From NCBI GenBank assembly GCA_016185275.1, contig JACPNX010000044.1, forward strand, positions 124,001 through 188,000: 64,000 nucleotides of DNA, written 5' to 3'. The DNA is from Actinomycetota bacterium. Its GTDB lineage: Bacteria; Actinomycetota; Acidimicrobiia; Acidimicrobiales; Iamiaceae. Below, one piece after another: positions 17,455 to 27,456 of this stretch. Made by a program: the position numbers and the translations under genes. The notes under the pieces were generated by a model. That model was not told where the DNA came from, did not search any database, and saw only the letters and a program-made list of their open reading frames with translations. Each line of letters opens with the position of its first letter. Position 1 is the first letter of the stretch.

Positions 17455-18582
17455 ATGGCTTCCCCCCAGCCTGCGCTTGCCGGCTTCACCGTCGGGGTCA
17501 CCGCCGACCGCCGGGCCGACGAGCAGATCGAGCTGCTCGAGCGTCGCGGCGCGCGGGTGCTCCACGGACCGACGATCCGCACCCGGCCGCTGTCGGGCGA
17601 CCCCCGGCTCCAAGAGGTGACCCGGGCGATCGTCGCCGACCCGCCCGACGTCGTCGTCATCACCACGGCCATCGGCCTGCGCTCCTGGCACGGTGCCGCC
17701 GAGAGCCACGGCCTCGGTGACGCCCTGCGCCGTGCGCTGGGCCGAGCGACGGTGCTGACTCGAGGGCCGAAGGCTGCCGGCGCCGCCCTCACCCTCGGCC
17801 TCGACGTGGCCTGGTCGGCGCCGTCGGCCCGCTCGGCGGAGGTGGTAGATCACGTGGCGGCCACGGCGGGCCCCGGGTCCACCGTCGCCGTCCAGCTCGA
17901 CGGCGGCACCACCGACCACATCGGCGAGCACCTCGCGGCGGCCGGGTTCGTGGTCCGTGTCGTGCCCGTCTACCGGTGGGCGGTGCCCGACGATCCGGCC
18001 CCGGCGGGCCGCCTCGTCGCAGCCATCGTCGATCGCTCGGTCGACGCCGTCACGTTCACCGCGGCCCCGGCCGTCCGCAACTTGTTCGCCATCGCCGGTG
18101 CGCACGGCGCCGCCGGCGAGGTCCGCGACGCGCTGGGCCGCGGCGAGGTCGACGCCGTCTGCATCGGCTCGGCGTGCGCGGAGGCGGCTGCGGCGGAGGG
18201 CATAACCGGGGCCATCGTGCCCGACCACTTCCGCCTCGGCGCCATGGTCCAGGCCTACGTGCGAGCCGTGGCCGACCGCGCCCGGACCTTCATGCTCGAC
18301 GGCACCCGGGTCACCGTGCAGGGCCGCCTCGTCTCGATCGACGGCCACGGTGACGTCGAGCTGTCCACCCGTGAGCGCGACGTGTTCGCCGCCCTGGCCC
18401 GCCGGCCGGGCGCCGTGGTGCCCAAGACCGCACTCGTGCAGCAGATCTGGGGCTCCGGGGAGCGTGACACGCACCTGGCCGAGGTGACCGTGGCCCGTCT
18501 GCGGCAGCGGCTCGGACCGGCGGGGCGGGGCATCGAGACCGTCGTGCGCCGCGGCTACCGGCTCGACGCCACCGCCGGCTGA
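17455..18582 (+). CDS. nnaR: HemD-like/OmpR-type winged-helix nitrate assimilation regulator
   Basis: 375 residues. Residues about 1-270 follow the uroporphyrinogen-III synthase fold (GFTVGVTADRRADEQIELLERRG, VVITTAIGLRSW, the GEVDAVCIGSACAEAA segment). Residues about 285-375 are an OmpR-type DNA-binding domain (STRERDVFAALARRPGAVV, VTVARLRQRLGP, VVRRGYRLDA). This fusion is the known NnaR-type co-regulator of nitrate and nitrite assimilation genes in Streptomyces and mycobacteria. The nirBD/nasA/narK genes 2-10 kb downstream support that role here. HemD enzyme activity is not expected. A GlnR-like site array precedes the start. Confidence 0.85.
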   Translation: MASPQPALAGFTVGVTADRRADEQIELLERRGARVLHGPTIRTRPLSGDPRLQEVTRAIVADPPDVVVITTAIGLRSWHGAAESHGLGDALRRALGRATVLTRGPKAAGAALTLGLDVAWSAPSARSAEVVDHVAATAGPGSTVAVQLDGGTTDHIGEHLAAAGFVVRVVPVYRWAVPDDPAPAGRLVAAIVDRSVDAVTFTAAPAVRNLFAIAGAHGAAGEVRDALGRGEVDAVCIGSACAEAAAAEGITGAIVPDHFRLGAMVQAYVRAVADRARTFMLDGTRVTVQGRLVSIDGHGDVELSTRERDVFAALARRPGAVVPKTALVQQIWGSGERDTHLAEVTVARLRQRLGPAGRGIETVVRRGYRLDATAG

Positions 18583-18627
18583 CCCGCCTCCCCGGGTCTG
18601 TCATGGGGGATCGGTAGGGTGCACGCC

Positions 18628-19985
18628 ATGGCTGGAGCGGCTCGGCGGGCGACGAGCACGTCGAACTTCGGCGTGGGCCGGCGCGAGAGCCACGACGCAT
18701 CCGGGTTCTACGCCCGGTTCGAGCCACCCGAGCTGAGCGACGACGACACGGTGCTGGCGCCGGTCGAGGTCGACGCGTTCATCGGCACCTCGCTCGACGA
18801 CCGGTGCCGCCTCGGCGATGCCCGCAAGATGGAGGCCGTCCCGGACGGTTCGGTCGCCCTCGTGGTCACGTCTCCCCCGTACTTCGCGGGCAAGGCGTAC
18901 GAAGAGGAGCTCGAGCGCGACGGCATCCCGTCCTCGTACTCGGAGTACCTCCAGCTCCTCGAGGACGTGTTCGCCGAGTGCGCCCGCACGCTGGAGCCGG
19001 GCGGGCGCCTGGCCGTCAACGTGGCCAACCTCGGCCGCCGTCCCTACCGCAGCCTCTCGGCCGACGTGATCGACATCCTCCAGAACCGCCTCCGCCTCCT
19101 GCTGCGCGGCGAGATCATCTGGCAGAAGGGCAAGGGCGCCGGGGGCAACTGCGCGTGGGGGTCAGCGCCAAGCGGATCGGCCACCCGGCTCCGTTCCCGG
19201 TCGAGCTGCCCGAGCGGCTCATCCACACGTACACCTGGGTCGACGACCTCGTGCTCGACCCGTTCATGGGCGCAGGGTCGACGATGGTCGCCGCGGCCCG
19301 CACCGGTCGCCGTTTCGTGGGGTTCGATCTGGAGGAGGCCTACGTCGACCTCGCGCGCGAGCGGGTCGCTCGCTCGCTGGAAGGGGTGCCGGCGCCCTCG
19401 GTCGCTGCACCCGCACACGGTGATGAGACCGTGGTGCCGTATCTGGGTGACGCGGAGGACCCTGACTTCCAGGCCCGGGCGACGCGCCAGGGCAAGGCGG
19501 CGAAGCTCATCGCCGAGCGGGTGCTCGTCGATGCCGGGTTCACCATCGTGGCGAGGAAGGTCCGCCTCCGCGGTCTGGGGGTGCAGGTCGACCTGGAACT
19601 GCTCGACGAGCAGGGCGGCGAGTGGCTGGTCGACGTGTCGGGTGCGTTCGGGAACCCGCGTGGCGGCCTGCGCCGCACCGACACGCTGTTCAAGGCGCTC
19701 GGGCGAGCGCACGTCATCCGCAGCGACCCCAAGCAGACGGCGAAGCGCCTGCTGTTCTTGAGCTCGCACCTGCCCGCCGAACGATCGGAGGGTGATCGCG
19801 CCCTGCGGACCATCGGTTCGCAGGTCGTGTTCGACGCGATCGCGATGCTGTCCGACGCCGGCCGGCACCGGCTCGGCCAGTATGCCGCGGGAGGTTTCGC
19901 CCCGACCAGCGATCGCCAGCCCGGCTCGCCGCCCCTGCCCGGCTACTGGACGGCCGGCGAGATCGACGCGCACTGGCGGCTCTGA
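18628..19985 (+). pseudogene. DNA methyltransferase (N4C/N6A, SPPY type) with internal deletion and frameshift
   Basis: The first part (18628 to about 19150) has the catalytic SPPYFAGKAYEEE motif, a RLAVNVANLGRRPYR strand and IIWQKGKGAGGNCAWGS. From about 19155 the gene continues in another frame with VSAKRIGHPAPFPVELPERLI and the AdoMet-binding DPFMGAGSTMVAA. In the family some 50-60 residues, including the end of the target-recognition area, lie between these blocks; here they are absent and the frame changes. The C-terminal 200 residues (KAAKLIAERVLVDAGF, LVDVSGAFGNPRGGLR) form an extra domain of unknown role. As written it cannot encode a full enzyme. No restriction partner adjoins it. 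An assembly collapse is the alternative. Confidence 0.75.
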
Positions 19986-20142
19986 AACCGGGTTCCGTGG
20001 CGTCGCGGTCGGCCCCTGGCCGCCCGGGCGCCGGAACGTGACAGCGGCGCCGCTGCCCACCCGCGTGGGTAGGTGGCGCGCTCTTCTGTCGGTGTTCGGA
20101 CGACCGCGCTCGCCGTTAGCGGTGCCTCCGGTCAGGCTCCGG

Positions 20143-22359
20143 TCAGCGGCCGACCGGTCGCACGGCCACGGCGCAGTGCTTGTAGGACGGCTGGCGCGAG
20201 TGCGGGTCGAACGAGGCGAACGTCAGCCGGTTGACGGCCGGGTCGTGCATCGGCAGGAACACCGATCCCGGCGGCACGGTCGGGGTCACGAAGGCGCGGG
20301 CCCGCAGGTGCGCGCGCCGAGACCGCACCTCGACCTCGTCGTGCGACTCGATCCCGAGCGGGGCTGCGTCGTCGGGGTGGACCTCGACGTGCAGCTCGCT
20401 CGGGTGCAGCAGCCGCAGCGTCGGTGACTTGGCGGTGCGGGTCTGGGTGTGCCATTGGCTCGACGACCCGCGGCCGGTGAGGAGAACCAGCGGGTACTGG
20501 GCATCGACCCGCTCGACCGGCGCCACCGGCTCGTCGACGACGAACCGGGCGCGCCCGTCGGGCGTGGGGAAACGCCCGCCGGCGAACAGGCGCCGCTCGG
20601 CCGTCTCGGCTGCCGGCCGCTCACGGTCGGCCGCCACGTACGGCCACTGGATCCCGCCGGCCGCCTCGATGTCGTCGTAGCCGTGGATGCCGGTCATGTC
20701 GCACGGCCGCCCGGCCGACAGCTCGCGCAGGATGCCGAAGACGGCCTCGGGGTCGCTCCACCGCCGGAACAGATCGGCGCACCCCCAGGTGTCGGCCACC
20801 AGCTTGAAGATGGCGAAGTCGGCGAGCGCCTGGCCGGGCGCGGCGCGCACCCGCTTGACCAGCCCGACCCGGCGCTCGGAGCTGATGAACGTGCCGTCCT
20901 TCTCGCCCCAGCCCGCGGCGGGCAGCACGACGTGGGCGCGCTGCGCGGTCTCGGTCGTGCGGTACATGTCCTGCACGACGAGCAGGTCCAGCCGGTCGAG
21001 CAGCTCGTGGAGATCCGTCTGGTTGATCCACGAGTGGGCGGAGTTGGTGGCGATCACCCACAGACCCTTGATCTCGCCCCGGTGGATGCCCTCGACGATG
21101 CGGTCGTAGGACCAGCTCGGCCGGTCCGGGATGCACTCGACGGGCACGCCGACGATGCGCGCCACCTCGGCCCGATGGTCGGGATCGGTGAAGTCCCGGC
21201 CGGCGAAAAGGCTCGTCGTGGCGCTGTACAGGCGCGACCCCATGGCGTTGCACTGGCCGGTGATCGAGTTGGCGCCGGTGCCGGGCCGGCCGATGTTGCC
21301 GGTCATCAACGCCAGGTTGATGATGGCCTGCGCGGTGCGGACGCCCTGGTGGCTCTGGTTGACGCCCATCGTCCACCAGAACGAGACCCGCTCGCCCCGG
21401 CCGATGGTGGCGGCCACGTGCTCGAGCTGCTCGACGGCCAGCCCGCTCTCGGCGGCCACGACGTCGGGCGGGTACGCCCGCATCGCTTCGCGCACCGCCT
21501 CGAACCCGGTGGTCGAGGCGGCGACGAAGTCGTGGTCGACCCAGCCCCGCTCGATCAGCAGGTGGGCGATGCCGTAGAGCAGGACGAGGTCCGACTTAGG
21601 CCGCAGCGCCAGGTGCTGGGTGGCGGCCATCGCCGTCTCGGTGCGCCGCGGGTCGACCACGACGATCTCGGGCCGGTGGGGGTTGCGGGCGACGCGCTCC
21701 CACATGATGGGGTGCGCGATGGCGAGGTTGGATCCGACGAGCACGATCACGTCCGACGCCTCGAAGTCGGCGTAGGTGTAGGGCGGCGCGTCGAACCCGA
21801 AGGCCTCCTTGTGGGCGACGACCGAGGTCGCCATGCACTGGCGGGTGTTCCCGTCGCCGTGGACCATGCCCATGCCGAGCTTGGCCACCGCGCCGAGCAG
21901 CGCCATCTCCTCGGTCGGGATCTGACCGGTCGACAGGAAGGCCACGGAATCAGCGCCATGCGCGGCCTGGATGGCCTTGATGCGGTCGCACATCTCGCGC
22001 AGCGCGTCGGGCCAGCCGGCGGGCTGGAGGCGGCCGTGCCCGTCGCGCACGAGCGGGGTGGTGGCCCGGTCCGGCGCGTCGAGCGGGGTCAGCGCCTCCC
22101 AGCCCTTCGGGCAGGCCATGCCCAGGTTCACCGGTGAGCGGGTCGACGGGGTGAGGTTCACCGCCCTCCCGTCCCGCAGGTGGACGTCGAGCAGGCAGCC
22201 GGTCGAGCAGAAGCCGCACACCATGGAGGTCAGCGCGTCCGGTGCGAGGCGGGCGGGAACCTGGCCGAGGCCGAACCCGCCGGGGGTGCGCAGCAGATCG
22301 CGGGTGAGCGGTCCGTCGCGGCCGCGCCCGGCGGGCGCCCGGCGGCCGCCGCGCGTCAC
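20143..22359 (-). CDS. nasA: Assimilatory-type nitrate reductase catalytic subunit
   Basis: 738 residues. CGFCSTGC with a fourth Cys in MACPKGW binds an N-terminal [4Fe-4S] cluster; the bis-MGD molybdopterin fold follows ([75 protein letters not shown]). The C-terminal domain includes [20 protein letters not shown]. It reduces nitrate to nitrite. Its GTG overlaps the stop of the FeS/anchor gene (GTGA), so it is the last gene of nirB-nirD-fusion-nasA. Length and lack of a Tat signal indicate a cytoplasmic assimilatory enzyme; electrons probably come via the fusion protein encoded just before it. Confidence 0.9.
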   Translation of the reverse strand: MTRGGRRAPAGRGRDGPLTRDLLRTPGGFGLGQVPARLAPDALTSMVCGFCSTGCLLDVHLRDGRAVNLTPSTRSPVNLGMACPKGWEALTPLDAPDRATTPLVRDGHGRLQPAGWPDALREMCDRIKAIQAAHGADSVAFLSTGQIPTEEMALLGAVAKLGMGMVHGDGNTRQCMATSVVAHKEAFGFDAPPYTYADFEASDVIVLVGSNLAIAHPIMWERVARNPHRPEIVVVDPRRTETAMAATQHLALRPKSDLVLLYGIAHLLIERGWVDHDFVAASTTGFEAVREAMRAYPPDVVAAESGLAVEQLEHVAATIGRGERVSFWWTMGVNQSHQGVRTAQAIINLALMTGNIGRPGTGANSITGQCNAMGSRLYSATTSLFAGRDFTDPDHRAEVARIVGVPVECIPDRPSWSYDRIVEGIHRGEIKGLWVIATNSAHSWINQTDLHELLDRLDLLVVQDMYRTTETAQRAHVVLPAAGWGEKDGTFISSERRVGLVKRVRAAPGQALADFAIFKLVADTWGCADLFRRWSDPEAVFGILRELSAGRPCDMTGIHGYDDIEAAGGIQWPYVAADRERPAAETAERRLFAGGRFPTPDGRARFVVDEPVAPVERVDAQYPLVLLTGRGSSSQWHTQTRTAKSPTLRLLHPSELHVEVHPDDAAPLGIESHDEVEVRSRRAHLRARAFVTPTVPPGSVFLPMHDPAVNRLTFASFDPHSRQPSYKHCAVAVRPVGR

Positions 22360-24158
22360 GCCGGTCCGCCAGGCATGCGAGGCGCGCTCACCGCCGAGAA
22401 GAAGAGCCGTCGCTCCGCGAGCTCGCCCCACGTGGTCGCGCTGACGAGCACCACGGCCAGCACGGCGCTCCCCACCGGCGACGGCGACGGCGACGACCAC
22501 AGGCGCACGAGCAGCAGCGGCGCCGCGATCCCTCCGGCCGCCGCGGACCACACGCGCCACGCCGCCAAGCGGCGCAGGTCGTCGCGCAGCAGCAGCGCGG
22601 TGCGGCGCAGGTCCGCCGGCGATCCGTCGCGCAGGTTACGGAGGACGGAGACGTCCACGGCCAGCTTGGCGAGGGTGGCGACGACGACGATCCACAGCAG
22701 CGGTCGCACCGCGGCCAGGGCCGACAGGTCGCCGACCCGGGCGACGCTGGCGGCGACGGCCAGGGCCACGGCGAGGGCCGGGCCCGTGGTGGCCGTGGTC
22801 AGCACGAACTTGGCTGCGGTGGTCGGCCAGCGCCACCAGCGCCGCCCCGTGACCGCGTAGATCGACACCGAGCAGGCGATGCCGGCGAGCCCGGCCACGG
22901 CCACGCCGCCCCTGAGTGCCGAACGGACCGTGCCGGGCGCGCCGAGCCAGGCGGCGGCGGCGTCAGCCGTGGCCGCACCGGCGAACGCGGAGAAGGCCAC
23001 GATCTCCCGGCTCAGCCACGAGTGACGAAGACCGATGACCGCCCGCCAGGCCCGCCGGGGCCGACCGAGGTGCAGCACGCTGGCGCCGAGGGCGAGCAAG
23101 CCGACGATGAGCGAGCCCGCCGCGCCGTAGGGCTGGACCACGGCGCCGAGCCGAGGCGCGGCCAAGGCGCGGACGGCGCTGTCGGCCAGGAAGGCACCGA
23201 CCGACGCCTGGGTCAGCACCAGCATCACCGCCAGCGGGACGTGCGCGTGCGCGGGGCGCAGCGACCGCTCGTCGGCCGCCCGGGCCGAGGCCGGCAGCGG
23301 GCGGCGGCCCGTGTACCGGGTCGTGGGAGCGGTGAGGCGCGAAGGCGGTGCCGACGGCACCAGCGCCGTCGCCGCCGGCCCGTCCACTCCGGCGCCCGCC
23401 CCGGCGCCCACCGCGGCGCCCGCCCCGGCGACCACCTCGGCGACCACCTCGGCGACGTCGACGGTGGTGATCGAGATGGCCTGCGTCGGGCAGGCCTGGA
23501 CGCAGGCGGGGGCTTCCCCCACCGCCAGGCGATCGCTGCACAGGTCGCACTTGCGCACGATGCCGAGCCGCGCGTTGTAGCGCGGCACCTCGTAGGGGCA
23601 CGTGAGCGTGCAGTACGAACACCCGATGCACTGGTCGTCGAGGTGGCGGACGATGCCGGTGACCGGGTCCTTCTCGTAGGCGTCGACTGGGCAGCCGGCC
23701 AGGCAGGCGGGCTCGACGCAGTGGTGGCAGGCGGTGGTGACGGTCTGCTGCCACGGCTCGAGCCGGGCCGGATCCGCGGGCGCCGGGCGCTCGCCGACGA
23801 GCAACCCCACCGACCGGAACGACTCGCCCTCGTCGAGCCCGTTGAGCGAGTGGCAGGCGGCCACGCAGGCCTTGCAGCCGGTGCAGCGGTCGAGGTCGAC
23901 CGAGAACGCGTACTGGTGGCCGGGCTCGGGTGGCGCGGCGGGCATCAGGTCCCGGTACCAGCCGGCGAGGGCTGGTACCTCGCCGGCGTCGTGGTGGCGG
24001 GCGAAGCGCTCGACGGCGGTGAGGTCCTGCTGGGCGCGCAGGTACGCGTCGATCGGCGTCTCGACATCGCCCGCGTCCGCGCCTGCGGGCGCCGACCGAC
24101 CCGAGCCGCCGCTCGTGCCGCTGACGGCCGGTCCGGGGAAAGCCAGGACCTCGGTCAT
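22356..24158 (-). CDS. Four-cluster ferredoxin fused to DmsC/NrfD-type membrane anchor
   Basis: 600 residues. Residues about 75-240 hold four Cys sets: [45 protein letters not shown] and RKCDLCS followed by ACVQACP, the DmsB/NarH layout for four [4Fe-4S] clusters. A linker rich in Ala, Gly and Val follows, then about eight hydrophobic segments (about residues 320-590) of the DmsC anchor type. It would carry electrons from membrane quinol through the clusters to NasA. It overlaps nirD (ATGA) and nasA (GTGA). Fusion of electron-transfer subunit and anchor, next to an assimilatory-type reductase, is notable. Confidence 0.88.
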   Translation of the reverse strand: MTEVLAFPGPAVSGTSGGSGRSAPAGADAGDVETPIDAYLRAQQDLTAVERFARHHDAGEVPALAGWYRDLMPAAPPEPGHQYAFSVDLDRCTGCKACVAACHSLNGLDEGESFRSVGLLVGERPAPADPARLEPWQQTVTTACHHCVEPACLAGCPVDAYEKDPVTGIVRHLDDQCIGCSYCTLTCPYEVPRYNARLGIVRKCDLCSDRLAVGEAPACVQACPTQAISITTVDVAEVVAEVVAGAGAAVGAGAGAGVDGPAATALVPSAPPSRLTAPTTRYTGRRPLPASARAADERSLRPAHAHVPLAVMLVLTQASVGAFLADSAVRALAAPRLGAVVQPYGAAGSLIVGLLALGASVLHLGRPRRAWRAVIGLRHSWLSREIVAFSAFAGAATADAAAAWLGAPGTVRSALRGGVAVAGLAGIACSVSIYAVTGRRWWRWPTTAAKFVLTTATTGPALAVALAVAASVARVGDLSALAAVRPLLWIVVVATLAKLAVDVSVLRNLRDGSPADLRRTALLLRDDLRRLAAWRVWSAAAGGIAAPLLLVRLWSSPSPSPVGSAVLAVVLVSATTWGELAERRLFFSAVSAPRMPGGPA

Positions 24159-24589
24159 GCCGGCCGTGGGACGCGGCTGATCAGGACGCGGCCGTCCTCG
24201 ACCCGGACCGCGTGGACCGGGAGCCGCACGGCGGCGCCGTCGTCGACGGCTTCGCCGGTGCGCAGGTCGAAGCGCTGCTTGCCCAGCGGCGACGCGACCA
24301 CAGGACGGTCGCCGACCGAGCCCACGACTCCCCGGGCGATGACCGACGCGCCGGTGTAGGGGTCGATGTTGGCCACCGCATGGAGCGAGTCGTCGGGCCA
24401 GCAGCGGAAGACGGCGACGGGCACGTCTCCCACCAGTGCCGCCACGCCCCGGTCCGGCTCGAGGTCGTCGAAGGCGCACACGTCGACCCACTCGGCGGCG
24501 ACGATCGCCTCGCCCTCGAACACTTCACCATCGAATGGTTCGATGTCGAAGCGAACGGCGTCATCACCGAGCCGTCCTGGCGCGGTCAT
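24155..24589 (-). CDS. nirD: Nitrite reductase small subunit (Rieske-like fold)
   Basis: 144 residues. WVDVCAFDDLEPDRGVAALVG, then VAVFR, then VANIDPYTGASVIARGVVGSVG, then VVASPLGKQRFDLRTGEAVDD match NirD, a Rieske-fold protein without the metal-binding Cys/His pairs. It partners NirB in NADH-dependent reduction of nitrite to ammonium in the cytoplasm. Its ATG overlaps the nirB stop and its stop overlaps the next ATG, both by four bases. Confidence 0.9.
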   Translation of the reverse strand: MTAPGRLGDDAVRFDIEPFDGEVFEGEAIVAAEWVDVCAFDDLEPDRGVAALVGDVPVAVFRCWPDDSLHAVANIDPYTGASVIARGVVGSVGDRPVVASPLGKQRFDLRTGEAVDDGAAVRLPVHAVRVEDGRVLISRVPRPA

Positions 24590-27243
24590 CGGATCTGCAC
24601 CTCGATCTCCGAGGCATCCCGGTCGCCCCGTCCGGCGGGGACGAGCGCGGGCCGTCTCGCCGCCGGCCGGATCTGGCCGCGCTCCTCGACGAAGCGGATG
24701 GTGGGGTCCGGGCGGTCGGGGGCGTTCACGAACGACACGAAGCGGGCGAGCCGCTCGGGCCGCTCCAGCGTGGCCTTCCACTCGCACTCGTAGGTGGCGA
24801 CGTGGCGGGCCATGTCGGCCTCGAGGTCGGCGCACAGGCCGAGGGCGTCGTCGATCAGCACCCGCCTCAGGTGGTCGACGCCGCCGTCCAGCTTCTCGAG
24901 CCACGTGGCCGTGCGCTCGAGCCGATCGGCGGTGCGCACGTAGAACATCAGGAACCGGTCGACGTAGCGGATCAACGTGTCCTCGTCGAGGTCCTCGGCG
25001 AACAGCACGGCGTGGCGGGGGCGCTGGCCGCCGTTGCCGCCGACGTAGAGGTTCCAGCCCCGCTCGGTGGCGATCACACCGACGTCCTTGCTCTGCGCCT
25101 CGGCGCACTCCCGGGCGCACCCGGACACCGCGGCCTTGATCTTGTGCGGAGCGCGCAGGCCTCGGTACCGGTGCTCGAGCCGGATGGCCAGGGCGGTCGA
25201 GTCCTGCACGCCGTAGCGGCACCACGTCTCGCCCACGCACGACTTCACGGTCCGCACTGCCTTGCCGTACGCGTGGCCCGACTCGAAGCCGGCGTCCACG
25301 AGCCGGCGCCAGATCGCGGGCAGCTGCTCGATGCGGGCGCCGAACAGGTCGATGCGCTGGCCGCCGGTGATCTTCGTGTAGAGACCGAAGTCGCGGGCCA
25401 CCTCGCCGATCGCGATCAACCCGTCGGCGGTGATCTCGCCGCCGGGGACGCGGGGCACGACCGAATACGTCCCGTCGCGCTGGATGTTGGCGAGCACGTG
25501 GTCGTTGGAGTCCTGGAGCGAAGCGTGCTCGCCGTCGAGGACGTAGCCGTTGGTGAGGGACGCGACGATCGAGGCGAAGACCGGCTTGCACACGTCGCAG
25601 CCCCGGCCCCGGCCGTGCGCCACCAGCACCTCGCGGAAGCTCGTGTAGCGCCGCACGCGCACGAGGTCGAACAGCTCCTGGCGGCTCAGGTCGAAGTGCT
25701 CGCAGATGGCGCGGCTCATCTCCACTCCGGCCGCGGCGAGGTCGTGGCGCAACAGGTCGGTCACGAGCGGCACGCAGCCGCCGCAGCCGGTGCCCGCCCG
25801 CGTGGCGCGCTTCAGGTCGGCCACGGTGGTGCAGCCCTCGGAGACGGCCCGGCCGAGCGTGGCCCGGTCGACGTTCTCGCAGGAGCACACCGTGGCGGTG
25901 CCGGCCAGCGCGGCCACGCCGACCGCAGTGGCGGGTGCCCCGGCTCGGCCGGTGTCCGGGAGCAGCAGGGCCTCGACGCCCTCAGGGGTCGGCATGTCGC
26001 CCCGGGCCATCGACACCAGCACCTGGTACGCGGAGGTGTCGCCGACGAGGATGCCGCCGAGCACCTGCGACCCGTCCTCGCTCACCACCAGCTTCTGGCA
26101 CAGCCCGGCGACGGTGTCGTCGTAGCGGATGGTGCGGGCTCCGGGCGTGAGGGCGAAGCCATCGCCGAAGCTGGCCACCTCGACGCCGAGGAGCTTGAGC
26201 TTGGTCGAGAGGTCGCTGCCGGCGAAGCGCGTCTCCGTGGGGTCCGTGCTGCCGGCGAGCTGGCGGGCCAACGCCCGTGCCATCGAGTAGCCGGGGGCGA
26301 CCAGGCCGTAGATGCGCCCGTCGACCAGCGCGCACTCGCCGATGGCCGACACGTCGGGCTCGCTCGTCGTCAGGGTGTCGTCCACGACGATGCCGCCCCG
26401 CTCACCGACGGCGAGACCGCAGCCGCGAGCCAGCGCGTCGCGGGGCCGGATGCCGGCGGACCACACGACGAGGTCGGTGGGCAGGGGCGGCTGCGACTCG
26501 TCGGCGAAGACCATGCGGGCGACGCGCCCGTCGTCCGCCTCGATGCGGCTGGTGACATGCCCGACCCGGACGCGGACTCCGAGGCGCTCGACGTGGCGGC
26601 GCAGCGCGGCGCCGGCCTCGTCGTCGAGCTGCACGGGCATGAGCCGAGGCGCGAACTCGACCACCGTCGTGTCGAGGCCGAGGGCCCGCAGCGCGCCCGC
26701 CGCCTCCAACCCGAGCAGCCCGCCGCCGACCACCGAGCCCCTCGAGACGTCGGGGTCGTCGGCCCAGGCGGCGATGGCCTCGAGGTCCTCGATCGTGCGG
26801 TACACGAAGCTGCCGGGCGCATCGCGCCCGTCGACCGGTGGCACGAACGGCGACGAGCCGGTCGCCAGCACGAGCCGGTCGTAGCGCTCGCTCCGGCCCC
26901 GGCGGGTGTGCACCTCGTGCGCGGTCCGGTCGATCGAGACCACCTCGTCGCCGAACCAGGTGGTGATGCCGTGGGCCGCGAAGAAGCCGGCGTCCACCAG
27001 CGAGAGGTCCTCGGCGGTGGCGCCGTCGAACCACCGGCTCAGCCGGACGCGGTCGTAGGCGGGACGGGGCTCGTCGCCGAACACCACGACGTCCCAGCGC
27101 TCGTGGGCGCCGAGGGCGACCAGCTCGTCGAGGAGCTTCTGGCCGACCATCCCGTTGCCCACGACGACGAGCCGGGGCCGGCTCGACCGGCTCGACCGGT
27201 TCGACGGGTGGGCGCCGGTGGCGGCGGGATCGTTGGTCGCCAT
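24586..27243 (-). CDS. nirB: Assimilatory nitrite reductase [NAD(P)H] large subunit
   Basis: 885 residues from the ATG at 27243; a TTG four codons earlier is possible. Order of parts: FAD/NAD(P)-binding oxidoreductase domain (RLVVVGNGMVGQKLLDEL at the start, SAIGECALVDGR near residue 300), BFD-like [2Fe-2S] domain (VCSCENVDRA ... TGCGGC), then the siroheme/[4Fe-4S] half with C-x5-C (SCVGETWC) and C-x3-C (SGCAREC). It reduces nitrite to ammonium with six electrons. First gene of the nitrate operon, divergent from narK; a GlnR-like site array lies in the shared upstream gap. Confidence 0.94.
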   Translation of the reverse strand: MATNDPAATGAHPSNRSSRSSRPRLVVVGNGMVGQKLLDELVALGAHERWDVVVFGDEPRPAYDRVRLSRWFDGATAEDLSLVDAGFFAAHGITTWFGDEVVSIDRTAHEVHTRRGRSERYDRLVLATGSSPFVPPVDGRDAPGSFVYRTIEDLEAIAAWADDPDVSRGSVVGGGLLGLEAAGALRALGLDTTVVEFAPRLMPVQLDDEAGAALRRHVERLGVRVRVGHVTSRIEADDGRVARMVFADESQPPLPTDLVVWSAGIRPRDALARGCGLAVGERGGIVVDDTLTTSEPDVSAIGECALVDGRIYGLVAPGYSMARALARQLAGSTDPTETRFAGSDLSTKLKLLGVEVASFGDGFALTPGARTIRYDDTVAGLCQKLVVSEDGSQVLGGILVGDTSAYQVLVSMARGDMPTPEGVEALLLPDTGRAGAPATAVGVAALAGTATVCSCENVDRATLGRAVSEGCTTVADLKRATRAGTGCGGCVPLVTDLLRHDLAAAGVEMSRAICEHFDLSRQELFDLVRVRRYTSFREVLVAHGRGRGCDVCKPVFASIVASLTNGYVLDGEHASLQDSNDHVLANIQRDGTYSVVPRVPGGEITADGLIAIGEVARDFGLYTKITGGQRIDLFGARIEQLPAIWRRLVDAGFESGHAYGKAVRTVKSCVGETWCRYGVQDSTALAIRLEHRYRGLRAPHKIKAAVSGCARECAEAQSKDVGVIATERGWNLYVGGNGGQRPRHAVLFAEDLDEDTLIRYVDRFLMFYVRTADRLERTATWLEKLDGGVDHLRRVLIDDALGLCADLEADMARHVATYECEWKATLERPERLARFVSFVNAPDRPDPTIRFVEERGQIRPAARRPALVPAGRGDRDASEIEVQIR

Positions 27244-27265
27244 GCGGACAGCCAACCGCGGCGGT

Positions 27266-27303
27266 GTTGCCCGGCTGTTGCCCCGCCGTGACCCCGGTGA
27301 GAC
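27266..27303. promoter_or_regulatory. Candidate GlnR box array between nirB and narK
   Basis: Four pentamers, GTTGC, GTTGC, GTGAC and GAGAC, occur in order, each separated by exactly six bases, giving an 11-bp period over 38 bases. This is the architecture of actinobacterial GlnR sites (GTnAC and GAAAC half-sites with six-base spacers), with mismatches, mostly in the left pair. It lies 22 bases before nirB and about 150 before narK, a sensible place for shared nitrogen control. Confidence 0.5.
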
Positions 27304-27456
27304 GGCCAGCGCACACCGGCGGTGGCGCCCTGTGAGGTCCCTCCGAGGCGGAGCCCATCCGCGTGCGGCGGCGTTCCCGGGGTCGCCTCGCGGAGGCCAC
27401 GGCCCCGAAACGGCGCCTCCCTACGTTCCGGCGGACCTCGACCCACGGAGGACCCG

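Noticed and set aside
24436-27291. Very long open frame on the plus strand opposite nirB
   Set aside because: High-GC shadow; composition is Arg/Ala/Gly/Val-rich, no family motif, while the minus strand encodes unmistakable NirB.
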